DNA of 64,000 nt from an uncultured Paracoccaceae bacterium (GTDB lineage Bacteria > Pseudomonadota > Alphaproteobacteria > Rhodobacterales > Rhodobacteraceae): the NCBI GenBank assembly GCA_947503765.1, contig CANNFA010000004.1, positions 62,001-126,000 of the forward strand, given 5' to 3'. The first letter of the stretch is position 1; each line of letters begins with the position of its first letter. The notes under the pieces were generated by a model. That model worked only from the letters and a program-made list of their open reading frames with translations. It did no database searches and was not told where the DNA came from. Of this stretch, positions 17,632 through 26,449 are shown in pieces. The position numbers and the translations under genes were made by a program.

Positions 17632-18702
17632 CTACGCGCCGGGGCGCGGCTGTCCAGCCGGTTCAGCCCCCGCGCCGCAATCGGGGCAGTCCGGCCGCCG
17701 GGCGATGGCAATCACCCGGCTCTCGCCGAACAGCGCGTCGTGGATCAGCATCCGCCCGGCCAGCGTTTCGCCCGCCCCGGTGATCGCCTTGATCGCCTCG
17801 GCCGCCATCATCGCCCCGACGATGCCCGGCAGCGGGCCCAGCACCCCGGCCTCGGCGCAGGTGGGCGCAAGACCCGGCGCGGCCGGTTCGGGAAAGATGC
17901 AGCGATAGCAGGGCGTGCCCGATGCCGGGTCGAACAGCGAAAGCTGCCCTTCCCACTGGCTGAGCGCGCCCGAGATCAGCGGCACCCGCGCCGCCACGCA
18001 GGCCGCGTTCACCGCATAGCGCGTGTCGGTCGAATCGCAGCCGTCGAGCACCAGGTCGTACTCCGCCACCAGTTCCCGCGCGATGTCGCGCGTCAGCCGC
18101 CGGTGATAGGCGCGCACGTCCACATACGGGTTCAGCGCGGCTATCGCCGCCTCGGCCGAGAATACCTTGGGCATCCCGATCCGCGCATCCGAATGGATGA
18201 TCTGGCGTTGCAGGTTGGTCGCCTCGACCACGTCGTCGTCGATCACGCCCAGACGTCCCACCCCGGCGGCGGCAAGGTACAAGAGCGCCGGCGATCCCAG
18301 CCCCCCGGCCCCCACCACCAGAACCTTCGCCTGTTTCAGCGCCTTCTGCCCCGGCCCGCCGATCTCGCGCAGCATGATGTGGCGGGCATAGCGCGCCGTC
18401 TCGCCCGGCGCATATGTGCCCGGCGCCGCACTCGGCGCCCCCTGCGGCCGCGCCCGGCGCCGCAGCCGGCCCAGCACGCGGCCATAGGCGTACAGGGCCG
18501 CCGCCATCCCCCCCAGCACCAGCCATTCGCCCGGCGATCCGCCCAGCGCGCGCGCCGCCGGATGCGCCGGCGGCAGCAGCACCAGCAGCGCCAGCATCAC
18601 GACATACAAAAGCGCGATCATCAGCCAGCGCGCCCCGGACGCCACGCCCAGCATGCGGCCAAGCCCCCAAAGCGCTGCCGCCAATGCCAGGAACCAGATC
18701 AT
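17632..18702 (-). CDS. moeB: MoeB/ThiF-type adenylyltransferase with N-terminal membrane segment
   Basis: 356 residues. Residues 1-90 hold three hydrophobic spans (LALAAALWGLGRML, LMIALLYVVMLALLVLLP, WLVLGGMAAALYAYG), not usual for MoeB. Then the E1-like domain: YARHIMLREIGG, nucleotide motif VVGAGGLGSPALLYLAAAGVG, NLQRQ, GCDSTDTRY, a CYRC and a later CPDC pair for zinc, and PTCAEAGVLGPLPGI. It activates the C-terminus of MoaD/ThiS-type sulfur carriers by adenylation. The start overlaps the dut stop (ATGA). The membrane segment suggests localisation to the inner membrane; its purpose is not known. Confidence 0.85.
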   Translation of the reverse strand: MIWFLALAAALWGLGRMLGVASGARWLMIALLYVVMLALLVLLPPAHPAARALGGSPGEWLVLGGMAAALYAYGRVLGRLRRRARPQGAPSAAPGTYAPGETARYARHIMLREIGGPGQKALKQAKVLVVGAGGLGSPALLYLAAAGVGRLGVIDDDVVEATNLQRQIIHSDARIGMPKVFSAEAAIAALNPYVDVRAYHRRLTRDIARELVAEYDLVLDGCDSTDTRYAVNAACVAARVPLISGALSQWEGQLSLFDPASGTPCYRCIFPEPAAPGLAPTCAEAGVLGPLPGIVGAMMAAEAIKAITGAGETLAGRMLIHDALFGESRVIAIARRPDCPDCGAGAEPAGQPRPGA

Positions 18703-19169
18703 CAGCCGCGCCCGGTCGAGCCGAACCCGCCGCTGCCGCGCGGCGTTTGTGCCAGCTCGTCCACCGTCTCGAACATTGCCCGCGCAACCGGGGCGACGAC
18801 CATCTGCGCGATCCGCTCGCCATGCACCACGGTAAAGGGCACGTCGCCCCAGTTCACCAGCAGCACACCCAGCGGGCCGCGGTAATCGCTGTCGATCGTC
18901 CCCGGCGCGTTCGGCAGCCCGATCCCGTGCCGCAGCGCCAGCCCGGACCGCGCGCGGATCTGCACCTCGAACCCGTCCGGGATCGCAACGCGCAGCCCGG
19001 TCGGCACGATGCGCCGCGCCCCCGGCGCCAGGACCAGCCCGGCGCGATCCGCCTCGGGCAGGTTGGCGCGCAGATCGGCCCCCGCCGCGCCGCCGGTCGC
19101 GTAGGCCGGCAGCGGAATGCCCGGATCGGCCCAGTCCTCGCGCATAACCTGCAGGATCGGTGCGCTCAC
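18702..19169 (-). CDS. dut: dUTP diphosphatase
   Basis: 155 residues, trimeric dUTPase family. Hydrolyses dUTP to dUMP, keeping uracil out of DNA and supplying the dTMP precursor. Visible: [20 protein letters not shown], the Tyr-motif [29 protein letters not shown], and the C-terminal [10 protein letters not shown] glycine-rich motif that closes the site. Follows coaBC and overlaps moeB, a compact minus-strand operon. Confidence 0.97.
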   Translation of the reverse strand: MSAPILQVMREDWADPGIPLPAYATGGAAGADLRANLPEADRAGLVLAPGARRIVPTGLRVAIPDGFEVQIRARSGLALRHGIGLPNAPGTIDSDYRGPLGVLLVNWGDVPFTVVHGERIAQMVVAPVARAMFETVDELAQTPRGSGGFGSTGRG

Positions 19170-19174
19170 GCGGT

Positions 19175-19210
19175 CCTCCTTCTTCGGTTTTCAAATATCC
19201 CCGCCGGAGG
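19175..19210 (-). repeat. Dispersed intergenic element, copy C
   Basis: Minus strand reads CCTCCGGCGGGGATATTT followed by a GAAAACCGAAGAAGGA tail, a form commonly met between Rhodobacterales genes. It fills the short gap between coaBC and dut. Related to copies at 3000, 3611 and 32981. Confidence 0.5.
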
Positions 19211-19221
19211 CATTGAAATCT

Positions 19222-20415
19222 CTATCCCAACGCCTCGGCGATGCGCGCCGCCAGCCGGTTCGCGACGTCGCCCTTGCCCATCCGCGGCCAATCCTCGGCG
19301 CCGGCATCTGTGATCAGCGTCACCGCGTTCTCGGTCCCGCCCATGATCCCGGTCTCGGGCGACACGTCGTTGGCCACGATCCAGTCGCAACCCTTGCGCG
19401 CCCGCTTGGCGGCCGCGTTATTCCGCACCGCCTCGGTCTCGGCGGCAAAGCCGACGACCAGCCCCGGCCGCCCGCTGCCCATCTGGGCCACGCTGGCCAG
19501 GATGTCCGGGTTCTCGGCAAATTCCAGCACCGGCAGCGCGCCGGCTGTCTTCTTGATCTTCTGCGGTTGGTCCTCGGCCATGCGCCAGTCGGCCACGGCG
19601 GCGGCGAACACGGCGGCATCGGCGGGCAGCGCGGCGCGCACCGCGTCCAGCATCTGCCGCGCGGTTTCCACGCGGATCACAGCGACACCCTCGGGCGGCG
19701 GCACCTCGGCCGGGCCGGTCACGAATGTCACCCGTGCACCCAGCGCCGCCAGCGCCCGCGCGACGGCGGTGCCCTGCGCCCCGGACGACCGGTTCGCGAT
19801 ATAGCGGACAGGGTCGATCGGCTCATGCGTCGGCCCCGAGGTCACGACGACATGACGCCCCTTCAAGGGTCCGTCCATCAGCGCGGCCTGGGCCGCCGCC
19901 ACGATCTCCGGCACCTCGGCCATGCGGCCCGGTCCGAACTCGCCGCAGGCCATCGCGCCCTCGTCCGGGCCGACCGTCAGGATGCCGTCGCCGCGCAGCG
20001 CGGCAAGGTTGCGCTGTGTTGCGGGATGCTGCCACATCCGCACGTTCATCGCCGGCGCGATCAGCACCCGCTTGTCGGTCGCCATCAGCACGGTCGTGGC
20101 CAGATCGTTCGCGTGACCGCCGGCCATCTTCGCCATCAGATCGGCGGTGCAGGGCGCCACCACGACCAGATCGGCCGCGCGCGACAGCTCGATATGGCCC
20201 ATCTCGGCCTCGTCGGTCAGATCGAACAGGTCGCGGTATACCTTCTGCGCGGACAGCGCCGAGGCGGATAGCGGCGTCACGAATTCCTCGGCCGCGCGGG
20301 TCAGTACCGGCACCACCGCCGCGCCGCGATCCCGCAGCCGCCGGATCAGGTCGAGCGATTTGAAGGCGGCGATACCGCCCCCGAAGATCAGCAGGATACG
20401 CTTTCCGGCCAGCAT
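19222..20415 (-). CDS. coaBC: Bifunctional phosphopantothenoylcysteine decarboxylase/phosphopantothenate-cysteine ligase
   Basis: 397 residues, normal for CoaBC (Dfp). Joins cysteine to 4'-phosphopantothenate (CTP-dependent) and decarboxylates the product, two steps of CoA synthesis. N-terminal flavoprotein part: RILLIFGGGIAAFKSLDLIR, APAMNVRMWQHPATQ, MACGEFGPGRMAEV. C-terminal ligase part: VVTSGPTHEPIDPVRYI, NRSSGAQGTAVARAL, and VGFAAETEAV. Sits between rpoH and dut on the minus strand. Confidence 0.97.
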   Translation of the reverse strand: MLAGKRILLIFGGGIAAFKSLDLIRRLRDRGAAVVPVLTRAAEEFVTPLSASALSAQKVYRDLFDLTDEAEMGHIELSRAADLVVVAPCTADLMAKMAGGHANDLATTVLMATDKRVLIAPAMNVRMWQHPATQRNLAALRGDGILTVGPDEGAMACGEFGPGRMAEVPEIVAAAQAALMDGPLKGRHVVVTSGPTHEPIDPVRYIANRSSGAQGTAVARALAALGARVTFVTGPAEVPPPEGVAVIRVETARQMLDAVRAALPADAAVFAAAVADWRMAEDQPQKIKKTAGALPVLEFAENPDILASVAQMGSGRPGLVVGFAAETEAVRNNAAAKRARKGCDWIVANDVSPETGIMGGTENAVTLITDAGAEDWPRMGKGDVANRLAARIAEALG

Positions 20416-20493
20416 CGTCTTGCCCCGCTTGCTTGCATTGCCTGTCTAGGCGGACATGGCAGGCGGGGCAATGGCAAGTGGCGGGGCACGAAA

Positions 20494-20520
20494 AGGGCCG
20501 CGGGTCTTGCCGGCGGCCCT
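20494..20520 (-). terminator. Rho-independent terminator after rpoH
   Basis: On the minus strand AGGGCCGC (20520-20513), an 11-base loop, GCGGCCCT (20501-20494) and then TTT form a perfect 8-bp GC-rich stem with a T-run, 20 bases past the rpoH stop. Good evidence that rpoH and coaBC are separate transcription units. Confidence 0.75.
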
Positions 20521-20540
20521 GTCATGCGCGCGCATCGGTG

Positions 20541-21419
20541 TCAGGCGAAGAACTGGTGCACTTCGGCCGACTGCGCCTCGAGGCTCTTGCGCATCTTGCC
20601 GAAAGCGGCGGCCTCCAGCTGGCGCACCCGCTCTTTCGACAGGCCCAGCTCGGTGCCCAGCGATTCCAGCGTCCGGGGTGCCTCGCGCAGCTTGCGCTCG
20701 CGGACGATGAACTGCTCGCGCTCGTTCAGGCGGCACATCGCCGAAACCAGCCAGCCGCGCAGCGTGTCGATGTCCTTGTCATGCTCCACCGTTACGGAGG
20801 CGTGTTCGCCCTCATCCGCCAGCGTGTCGATCCACTCGCGGCCCTCGTCCTCGGACGATTGCGTCGCGTTCAGCGAAAAATCCGAGCCGGACAGCCGCCC
20901 CTCCATCAGCTCGACATCGTTCAGCGGCACGCCGACCTCCTTGGCGATCATCGCGCGCATCCGGTGCCGCTCCAGCGTCGTGCCGGCGGCCGCGGCCTCG
21001 CGTTCCAGCCGGGCCTGAACCCGGCGCATGTTGAAGAACAGCGACTTCTGCGAAGAGGTGGAGCCGGTGCGCACCATCGACCAGTTGCGCATCACGTAAT
21101 CCTGGATCGACGCCTTGATCCACCAGACGGCATAGGTCGAAAACCGCACGCCGCGGTCGGGGTCGAACTTGTCGGCGGCCTTCATCAGGCCCAGCGACGC
21201 TTCCTGGATCAGATCGCCCATCGGGGCACCGTAGCGCTTGAACTTCGCCGCCATCGAGATCGCCAGCCGCATGTAGGCGGTGATCAGGCGGTGCAGCGCC
21301 TGTTCGTCGCGCTCGTCCCGCCATGCATAGGCCAGCCGCAACTCTGTCTCCGCGTCCAGAAGCTCCGCCTTCATGGCGCGGCGCGGCAGGGAATTTTCGT
21401 TGAAACCGTCAAAAGCCAT
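20541..21419 (-). CDS. rpoH: RNA polymerase sigma factor RpoH (sigma-32)
   Basis: 292 residues. Directs RNA polymerase to heat-shock promoters. Sigma region 2: DLIQEASLGLMKAADKFDPD, GVRFSTYAVWWIKASIQDYV; the RpoH box follows as SSQKSLFFNMRRVQARLE; region 4 contains ESLGTELGLSKERVRQLE. The ATG at 21419 (MAFDGFNENSLPRRAMK) is backed by GGGGGAAG; a longer open frame lacks such support. Divergent from cobU with a 100-base intergenic region that should hold both promoters. Ends in a clear terminator. Confidence 0.95.
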   Translation of the reverse strand: MAFDGFNENSLPRRAMKAELLDAETELRLAYAWRDERDEQALHRLITAYMRLAISMAAKFKRYGAPMGDLIQEASLGLMKAADKFDPDRGVRFSTYAVWWIKASIQDYVMRNWSMVRTGSTSSQKSLFFNMRRVQARLEREAAAAGTTLERHRMRAMIAKEVGVPLNDVELMEGRLSGSDFSLNATQSSEDEGREWIDTLADEGEHASVTVEHDKDIDTLRGWLVSAMCRLNEREQFIVRERKLREAPRTLESLGTELGLSKERVRQLEAAAFGKMRKSLEAQSAEVHQFFA

Positions 21420-21519
21420 GTCTTCCCCCAAGTCGTCCCGCCCGTTCGCGGGTCTCTTACGTTTCGCCGATGATCTTGTTACGGATACGCCGTTGCACCG
21501 GATCAATTGGCAGGTCTTG

Positions 21520-22053
21520 ATGTCTTTCCAACGCGCGCTAGTGCTGGGCGGTTCCCGGTCGGGCAAGTCGGCGCTGGCCGAACGACTGGTCGCGGCGCTG
21601 CCGCCGCCGCATGTCTACCTGGCCACCGCCGAAGCGCATGATACTGAAATGTCGGACAGAATATCGACGCACCGCGAAAGGCGCGGGCCGAATTGGTGCA
21701 CCGTGGAAGCGCCAAAAAATATTTCGGGCGCGCTTGGAACCCTGCCGCGGGAAAGCGCCGTTCTGCTTGATTGCGCCACGTTGTGGCTGACCAATCACAT
21801 GCTCGCGGGCAGCGACCTTGCGGCCGAGACGCAGGCGCTGCTTGACGGGGTACATAGCTTTGGCGGCCGCATTGTCACGGTCTCGAACGAGGTGGGCAGC
21901 GGCATCGTGCCGGAAAACGCGCTGGCCCGGCAGTTCCGCGACGCGCAGGGTGTGCTGAACCAGCGGCTGGCGGCCGATGCGGACCTGGTGGTGCTGGTCG
22001 CGGCCGGGCTGCCGCTGGTGCTCAAGGGGCGGCTGCCGGACGGCGCGGCGTGA
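21520..22053 (+). CDS. cobU: Adenosylcobinamide kinase / adenosylcobinamide-phosphate guanylyltransferase
   Basis: 177 residues, the CobU/CobP family. Phosphorylates adenosylcobinamide and adds GMP in late cobalamin nucleotide-loop assembly. P-loop GGSRSGKS at residues 10-17; then STHRERRGPNWCTVEAP with the GMP-attached His region, LLDCATLWLTN and VSNEVGSGIVPENALAR. The following phosphatase gene starts on its stop codon, in keeping with cobalamin work. Other cobalamin genes are not in this window. Confidence 0.94.
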   Translation: MSFQRALVLGGSRSGKSALAERLVAALPPPHVYLATAEAHDTEMSDRISTHRERRGPNWCTVEAPKNISGALGTLPRESAVLLDCATLWLTNHMLAGSDLAAETQALLDGVHSFGGRIVTVSNEVGSGIVPENALARQFRDAQGVLNQRLAADADLVVLVAAGLPLVLKGRLPDGAA

Positions 22054-22613
22054 CCCGGTTCTGGTGGGTGCGGCACGGGCCGACCCATGCGCGCGGCCTG
22101 TGCGGCTGGACGGACCTGCCCGCCGATCTGTCGGACACGGCGCTTCTGGCGCGACTGCGGGCCTGTCTGCCGGCAGCGCCCGTGATCTCTTCCGACTTGG
22201 TGCGCGCGGCGGAAACCGCCGATGCCATCTCCGGCGCGCGCCCGCGCCTGCCGCATGATGCGGACCTGCGCGAGATGAATTTCGGCCGCTGGGAAGGGCT
22301 TGCCTTCGACGCGCCCGAGGCGGCGGGCCTGCGCACCTTCTACGACGGTCCGGGCACGCGGCGCGCGCCCGGCGGCGAAAGCTGGAACGATCTAGCCGAC
22401 CGCACCGGGGCGGCGGTGGAAAGGCTGCTGCGGACGGGGGCGCCCGACATCGTCTGCGTGGCGCATATGGGGCCGATCCTGACCCAGCTGCAACGCGCGC
22501 TCGGCCTTGGCGCCTACGACACGCTCGGCCACCGCATCGACCCGCTTTCGGTCACGCGGATCGTGCACGAGACCGGTGCCTGGCGGGCCGAGGCGATCAA
22601 CCATCTGCCCTGA
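22050..22613 (+). CDS. Histidine phosphatase family protein, possibly alpha-ribazole phosphatase
   Basis: 187 residues, phosphoglycerate-mutase fold. RHG motif (Arg8-His9-Gly10, phospho-His), then SSDLVRAAETADAI, the conserved LREMNFGRWEGL region and VAHMGPILTQLQR with the second catalytic His. Because it is coupled to cobU by GTGA, a CobC-type role (removing phosphate from alpha-ribazole-5'-phosphate) is the best guess; the family has many other substrates. Confidence 0.85.
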   Translation: MTRFWWVRHGPTHARGLCGWTDLPADLSDTALLARLRACLPAAPVISSDLVRAAETADAISGARPRLPHDADLREMNFGRWEGLAFDAPEAAGLRTFYDGPGTRRAPGGESWNDLADRTGAAVERLLRTGAPDIVCVAHMGPILTQLQRALGLGAYDTLGHRIDPLSVTRIVHETGAWRAEAINHLP

Positions 22614-22686
22614 CGTGCCGGCCCCGCGTTTACCATTCGTAAACCATCCCGGCGCTATCCGTTAACCATTGCTCGGGAGAGGACAC

Positions 22687-24210
22687 ATGGTGGCACGCGC
22701 CTACACGGTCGCGTTCGAAGGGATCGAGGCGCGCATCGTCGAGGTGCAATGCGCCGTCGCGCCCGGCCTGCCGTCCTTTGCCGTGGTCGGACTGCCCGAC
22801 AAGGCGGTGAGCGAGGCGCGCGAACGGGTGCGCGCCGCGCTGACATCCATGTCCATCGCGCTGCCGTCGAAACGGATCACGATCAACCTGTCGCCCGCGG
22901 ACCTGCCCAAGGAAGGCTCGCATTTCGATCTGCCCATCGCGCTGGCACTGCTGGCGGCGCTGGACATCCTGCCTGCCGAACAGACCGAACAGATCGTGGC
23001 GCTGGGCGAATTGTCGCTGGACGGCGCGCTGGTGCCGGTGATCGGCGCGCTGCCCGCCGCGATGGCCGCCGCCGAGGATGCGCGCACCCTGCTCTGCCCG
23101 CGTGCCTGCGGGAAAGAGGCCGCCTGGGTCGGCGCGGCGCAGGTGATCGCGCCGGCCACGCTGGCCGAGGCGGTGCAGCACCTGACCGGCCAGCGCGTGC
23201 TGCACCCCGCCGATCCCGGCGAAGTCACCGCCACCGCGCAGGGCCGCGATCTGCGCGACGTCAAGGGGCAGGAACGGGCCAAGCGCGCGCTGGAAATCGC
23301 CGCGGCCGGGCGCCACCATGTGCTGATGGTCGGCACGCCCGGCTCCGGCAAGTCGATGCTGGCGGCCCGCCTGCCCGGCATCCTGCCGCCGCTGACCCCG
23401 GCCGAGGCGCTGGAAACCTCGATGATCCACTCGCTGTCCGGGCTGCTCGACGAGGGCGGCATTTCCCGCGCCCGCCCGTTCCGCGAGCCGCACCACACCG
23501 CCTCGATGGCGGCCATCGTCGGCGGCGGGCGCAGTGCAAAACCGGGGGAAATCTCGCTGGCGCATAACGGCGTGCTGTTCATGGACGAATTCCCCGAATT
23601 TCCCCGCGCCGTGCTGGAAACCCTGCGCCAGCCGATCGAGACCGGCGAGGTCGTGGTCGCCCGTGCCAATGCCCATGTCCGCTATCCGTGCCGCTTCATG
23701 CTGGTCGCCGCCGCGAACCCCTGCAAATGCGGCTACCTGACCGATCCGGCGCGCGCCTGCGCCCGGGTGCCGCAATGCGGCGAGGATTACCTCGGCCGCA
23801 TCTCGGGCCCGCTGATGGACAGGTTCGACTTGCGGATCGAGGTGCCGCCGGTCGCCTATACCGATCTCGACCTGCCCGAATCCGGCGACAGCTCGGCCCG
23901 GGTTGCCGCCCGGGTCGCCGCCGCGCGCGCGGTACAGGCTGATCGCCTTGCCGATCATCCCGGCATGCGCGCGAATGCCGATGCCGAGGGCGCCGTGCTC
24001 GACCGGATCGCCACCCCCGACGATGCCGGCCGCGCGCTGCTGTCGCGCGTGGCGGAACGGTTCGGCCTGACCGCGCGCGGCTATCACCGGGTGTTGCGGG
24101 TGGCGCGGACCATTGCCGATCTCGACGGATCGGACGGCGTGCTTGGCCGGCACATCGCCGAGGCGGTCAGCTACCGGCTGGCGGAGACGAAGGAAGCACT
24201 GACGCAATGA
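22687..24210 (+). CDS. comM: YifB/ComM-family Mg chelatase-like AAA ATPase
   Basis: 507 residues. ComM is a hexameric helicase that extends strand invasion during natural transformation; other members have unclear roles. N-terminal ChlI-like domain (YTVAFEGIEARIVEVQ, PSFAVVGLPDKAVSEARERV), Walker A GTPGSGKS at 216-223, MDEFPEFPRAVLETLRQP for Walker B, a zinc-like NPCKCGYLTDPARAC, and the sensor region GPLMDRFDLRIEVP. ATG 22687 with GGAGAGGAC upstream is preferred over a TTG at 22669. The 3' end overlaps the convergent esterase gene by 44 bases. Confidence 0.93.
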   Translation: MVARAYTVAFEGIEARIVEVQCAVAPGLPSFAVVGLPDKAVSEARERVRAALTSMSIALPSKRITINLSPADLPKEGSHFDLPIALALLAALDILPAEQTEQIVALGELSLDGALVPVIGALPAAMAAAEDARTLLCPRACGKEAAWVGAAQVIAPATLAEAVQHLTGQRVLHPADPGEVTATAQGRDLRDVKGQERAKRALEIAAAGRHHVLMVGTPGSGKSMLAARLPGILPPLTPAEALETSMIHSLSGLLDEGGISRARPFREPHHTASMAAIVGGGRSAKPGEISLAHNGVLFMDEFPEFPRAVLETLRQPIETGEVVVARANAHVRYPCRFMLVAAANPCKCGYLTDPARACARVPQCGEDYLGRISGPLMDRFDLRIEVPPVAYTDLDLPESGDSSARVAARVAAARAVQADRLADHPGMRANADAEGAVLDRIATPDDAGRALLSRVAERFGLTARGYHRVLRVARTIADLDGSDGVLGRHIAEAVSYRLAETKEALTQ

Positions 24211-25084
24211 ACGCTGCCACCCGGGCGATCGACGCGTCAGCCTCGGGCACGCGGCCATGGAACAATTGCCAGACATGCGGCGCGTTGCGCTGGATGTCGC
24301 ACTCGACCTCGGCGCCCGCGTCCCGCAGCGCATCCGCCATCCGCCGCCCGTCATCGCGCAGGATCTCCGATTCGGACCACGCCAGGAACACGGGCGGGCA
24401 ATCGGGGAACCGCGCATACAGGGGCGACAACCTGGGATCGGCGGGGTCGAGTGTGCCGCGAACCATGTCGCGCACCTCCTCCAGCCGTTCAGCGGGCAGC
24501 AAGACATCGCGCCGCGCGTTCTCGCGCAGGGACGTGCCCGTCAGCGCCAGGTCGGTCCAGGGCGAAAAGGCGAAACACCCGGCAGGCCGCTCGCCCCGTG
24601 CCAGCAGATGCGCCAGCAACGCAAGCGCCAGGCCGCCCCCCGCGCTATCGCCGCCAAGCGCGACATGCGCGGCCGCGTAGCCCTGCGCGCGCAGGGCATC
24701 CCACGCCGAAAGCGCCGCGTCGAAGGCCGCCGGCGCCGGCGATTCCGGGGCCTTGGGATAGTCGGGCAGGTACAGCGCACGCCCGGTATCCACGGCCAAT
24801 CGCCCCGCGAGGGAGCGGTGCGTGCCGGGACTGCCGATGATGTAGGCGCCGCCATGCAGGTAGAGCACGACACCCGGTCCCGGCTCGCCGCGGCCGGTCG
24901 CCCAAAGCCCCGGCGCCAGCATGTCCCTGGCGCGCCGATACCGCGCGGCGAAGACCGGGCGAAACCCGAGTTTCGCGCTGGCCGCGAACCCCGCCCGTGC
25001 GAGCCGCCAGTCGGTCGTGCGCGCCGCGACCGGACGAGCCGTCCAGCGCAGCATCCGCCGCAGGGCGGAAAGCTGCCAGCTCAT
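24167..25084 (-). CDS. Alpha/beta hydrolase (hormone-sensitive-lipase-like esterase)
   Basis: 305 residues. Oxyanion-hole motif [16 protein letters not shown] and nucleophile [10 protein letters not shown] mark the HSL/GDXG esterase type; the late [20 protein letters not shown] and [16 protein letters not shown] supply Asp and His. Acts on short-chain esters; substrate unknown. Start overlaps the gshB stop (ATGA), so it is downstream in the same transcript. Convergent with comM, overlapping by 44 bases. Confidence 0.88.
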   Translation of the reverse strand: MSWQLSALRRMLRWTARPVAARTTDWRLARAGFAASAKLGFRPVFAARYRRARDMLAPGLWATGRGEPGPGVVLYLHGGAYIIGSPGTHRSLAGRLAVDTGRALYLPDYPKAPESPAPAAFDAALSAWDALRAQGYAAAHVALGGDSAGGGLALALLAHLLARGERPAGCFAFSPWTDLALTGTSLRENARRDVLLPAERLEEVRDMVRGTLDPADPRLSPLYARFPDCPPVFLAWSESEILRDDGRRMADALRDAGAEVECDIQRNAPHVWQLFHGRVPEADASIARVAAFIASVLPSSPPAGS

Positions 25085-26028
25085 GCCGCGTTCCGGCGCC
25101 TTTCGACGGCATCCCAGATCAGCCCGGCGGCATTCGTGCCGTCGAACCGTTCCAGTTCCTGCAACCCGGTCGGCGAGGTCACGTTGATCTCCGTCAGCCG
25201 GTCGCCGATCACGTCGATCCCGACGAAGACCTGCCCGTACTCCCGCAGGCGCGGGCCGATCGCGGCGCAAATCTCGCGGTCGCGGTCCGTGATCGCGGCC
25301 GGCTCCGCGCGGCCGCCGACATGCATGTTCGACCGTGTCTCTCCAGCCTGCGGCACCCGGTTGATCGCGCCGACAGGCTCCCCGTCGACGAGAATCACCC
25401 GCTTGTCGCCATGCTGCACATCGGGCAGGAATTTCTGCGCGATGAGCGGCTCGCGGCTCATCCCGGTGAACAATTCGTGCAGCGAAGACAAGTTGCGGTC
25501 GTTCGGATCCAGCCTGAACACCCCGGCACCGCCATTTCCGTAAAGCGGCTTGAGGATGATGTCGCCATGCGCGGCCTTGAATTCGCGCAGCGTCCCGAGA
25601 TCGCGGGCGATCAGGGTCGGCGGGATCAGATCCGCGAATTGCAGGACCAGCAGCTTCTCGGGGCAATTGCGTACCCAGAACGGATCGTTGACCACCATCG
25701 TGCCCGGCGCCAGCAGGTCCAGCAGATGCGTGGTGGTGATATATCCCATGTCGAACGGCGGATCCTGCCGCAGCCACACAACGTCGAAATCCGACAGGTC
25801 CACCTCCTGCCGATCCCCAAGTGTGAAATGATCGCCACGCTCGCGCCGGACCGTCAGCGGCCATCCCGACGCCATGACCTTCCCCTCGCGCCAGGACAGG
25901 TGATCCGGCGTGTAATAGAACAGCGAATGCCCGCGCGCCTGCGCCTCTTCGGCAAGCCGGAATGTGCTGTCGGCCTCGATGTCGATCGGGCCGATGGGAT
26001 CCATCTGGAAGGCGACGTTCAGCGGCAT
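25081..26028 (-). CDS. gshB: Glutathione synthase
   Basis: 315 residues. Joins gamma-glutamylcysteine and glycine with ATP. Family marks: [11 protein letters not shown]-type start (here [20 protein letters not shown]), [16 protein letters not shown], the ATP-grasp segment [59 protein letters not shown], and [16 protein letters not shown]. Standard length. YraN and RsmI lie just upstream on the same strand, a common alphaproteobacterial set. Confidence 0.97.
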   Translation of the reverse strand: MPLNVAFQMDPIGPIDIEADSTFRLAEEAQARGHSLFYYTPDHLSWREGKVMASGWPLTVRRERGDHFTLGDRQEVDLSDFDVVWLRQDPPFDMGYITTTHLLDLLAPGTMVVNDPFWVRNCPEKLLVLQFADLIPPTLIARDLGTLREFKAAHGDIILKPLYGNGGAGVFRLDPNDRNLSSLHELFTGMSREPLIAQKFLPDVQHGDKRVILVDGEPVGAINRVPQAGETRSNMHVGGRAEPAAITDRDREICAAIGPRLREYGQVFVGIDVIGDRLTEINVTSPTGLQELERFDGTNAAGLIWDAVERRRNAA

Positions 26029-26095
26029 GGGACATCCTCGGAAAAAGGGATATTGCCCACCCTACATGGCGCAGCGCCGCCGCGACGGCAAGCCG

Positions 26096-26449
26096 TCACG
26101 GGCCGAAGGCGTTTTCCAGGATTTGAACCGCGCCGCTGCGATTCACGAATGCCGCGTCGAACCGGCTGTCCGTGTCCTGCCCGGTCGGCATCCGCGCGAG
26201 ATAGCCGCTGGCGGATGCATAGATCCGCTCGATCTGCCGGGCCGAGATACGGGCAGCGGCGCGCGCGAAATCACGCGATTTCTTGACTTCGACGAAGACC
26301 AGCGCGCCTGCCTTCTGAAAGATCAGGTCGATCTCGCCGCCCGGCCCGCGCCAGCGCCGCTCGCAGAGCTGGAAACCGCGCCGGGCATAGTCGCGCGCCA
26401 CGATGTCCTCCGCCGCCAGTCCGGCATGGTATGATATCGGTCCGCTCAT
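26096..26449 (-). CDS. YraN family protein (UPF0102), endonuclease-like fold
   Basis: 117 residues. A restriction-endonuclease-fold family of unknown role. Motifs: GLAAEDIVARDYARRGF and GGEIDLIFQKAGALVFVEVK with the D...ExK layout of the PD-(D/E)xK group (Asp in EIDLI, Glu-Val-Lys in VEVKK). Its start overlaps the rsmI stop by ATGA. In-frame DNA upstream is the shadow of rsmI. Confidence 0.9.
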   Translation of the reverse strand: MSGPISYHAGLAAEDIVARDYARRGFQLCERRWRGPGGEIDLIFQKAGALVFVEVKKSRDFARAAARISARQIERIYASASGYLARMPTGQDTDSRFDAAFVNRSGAVQILENAFGP

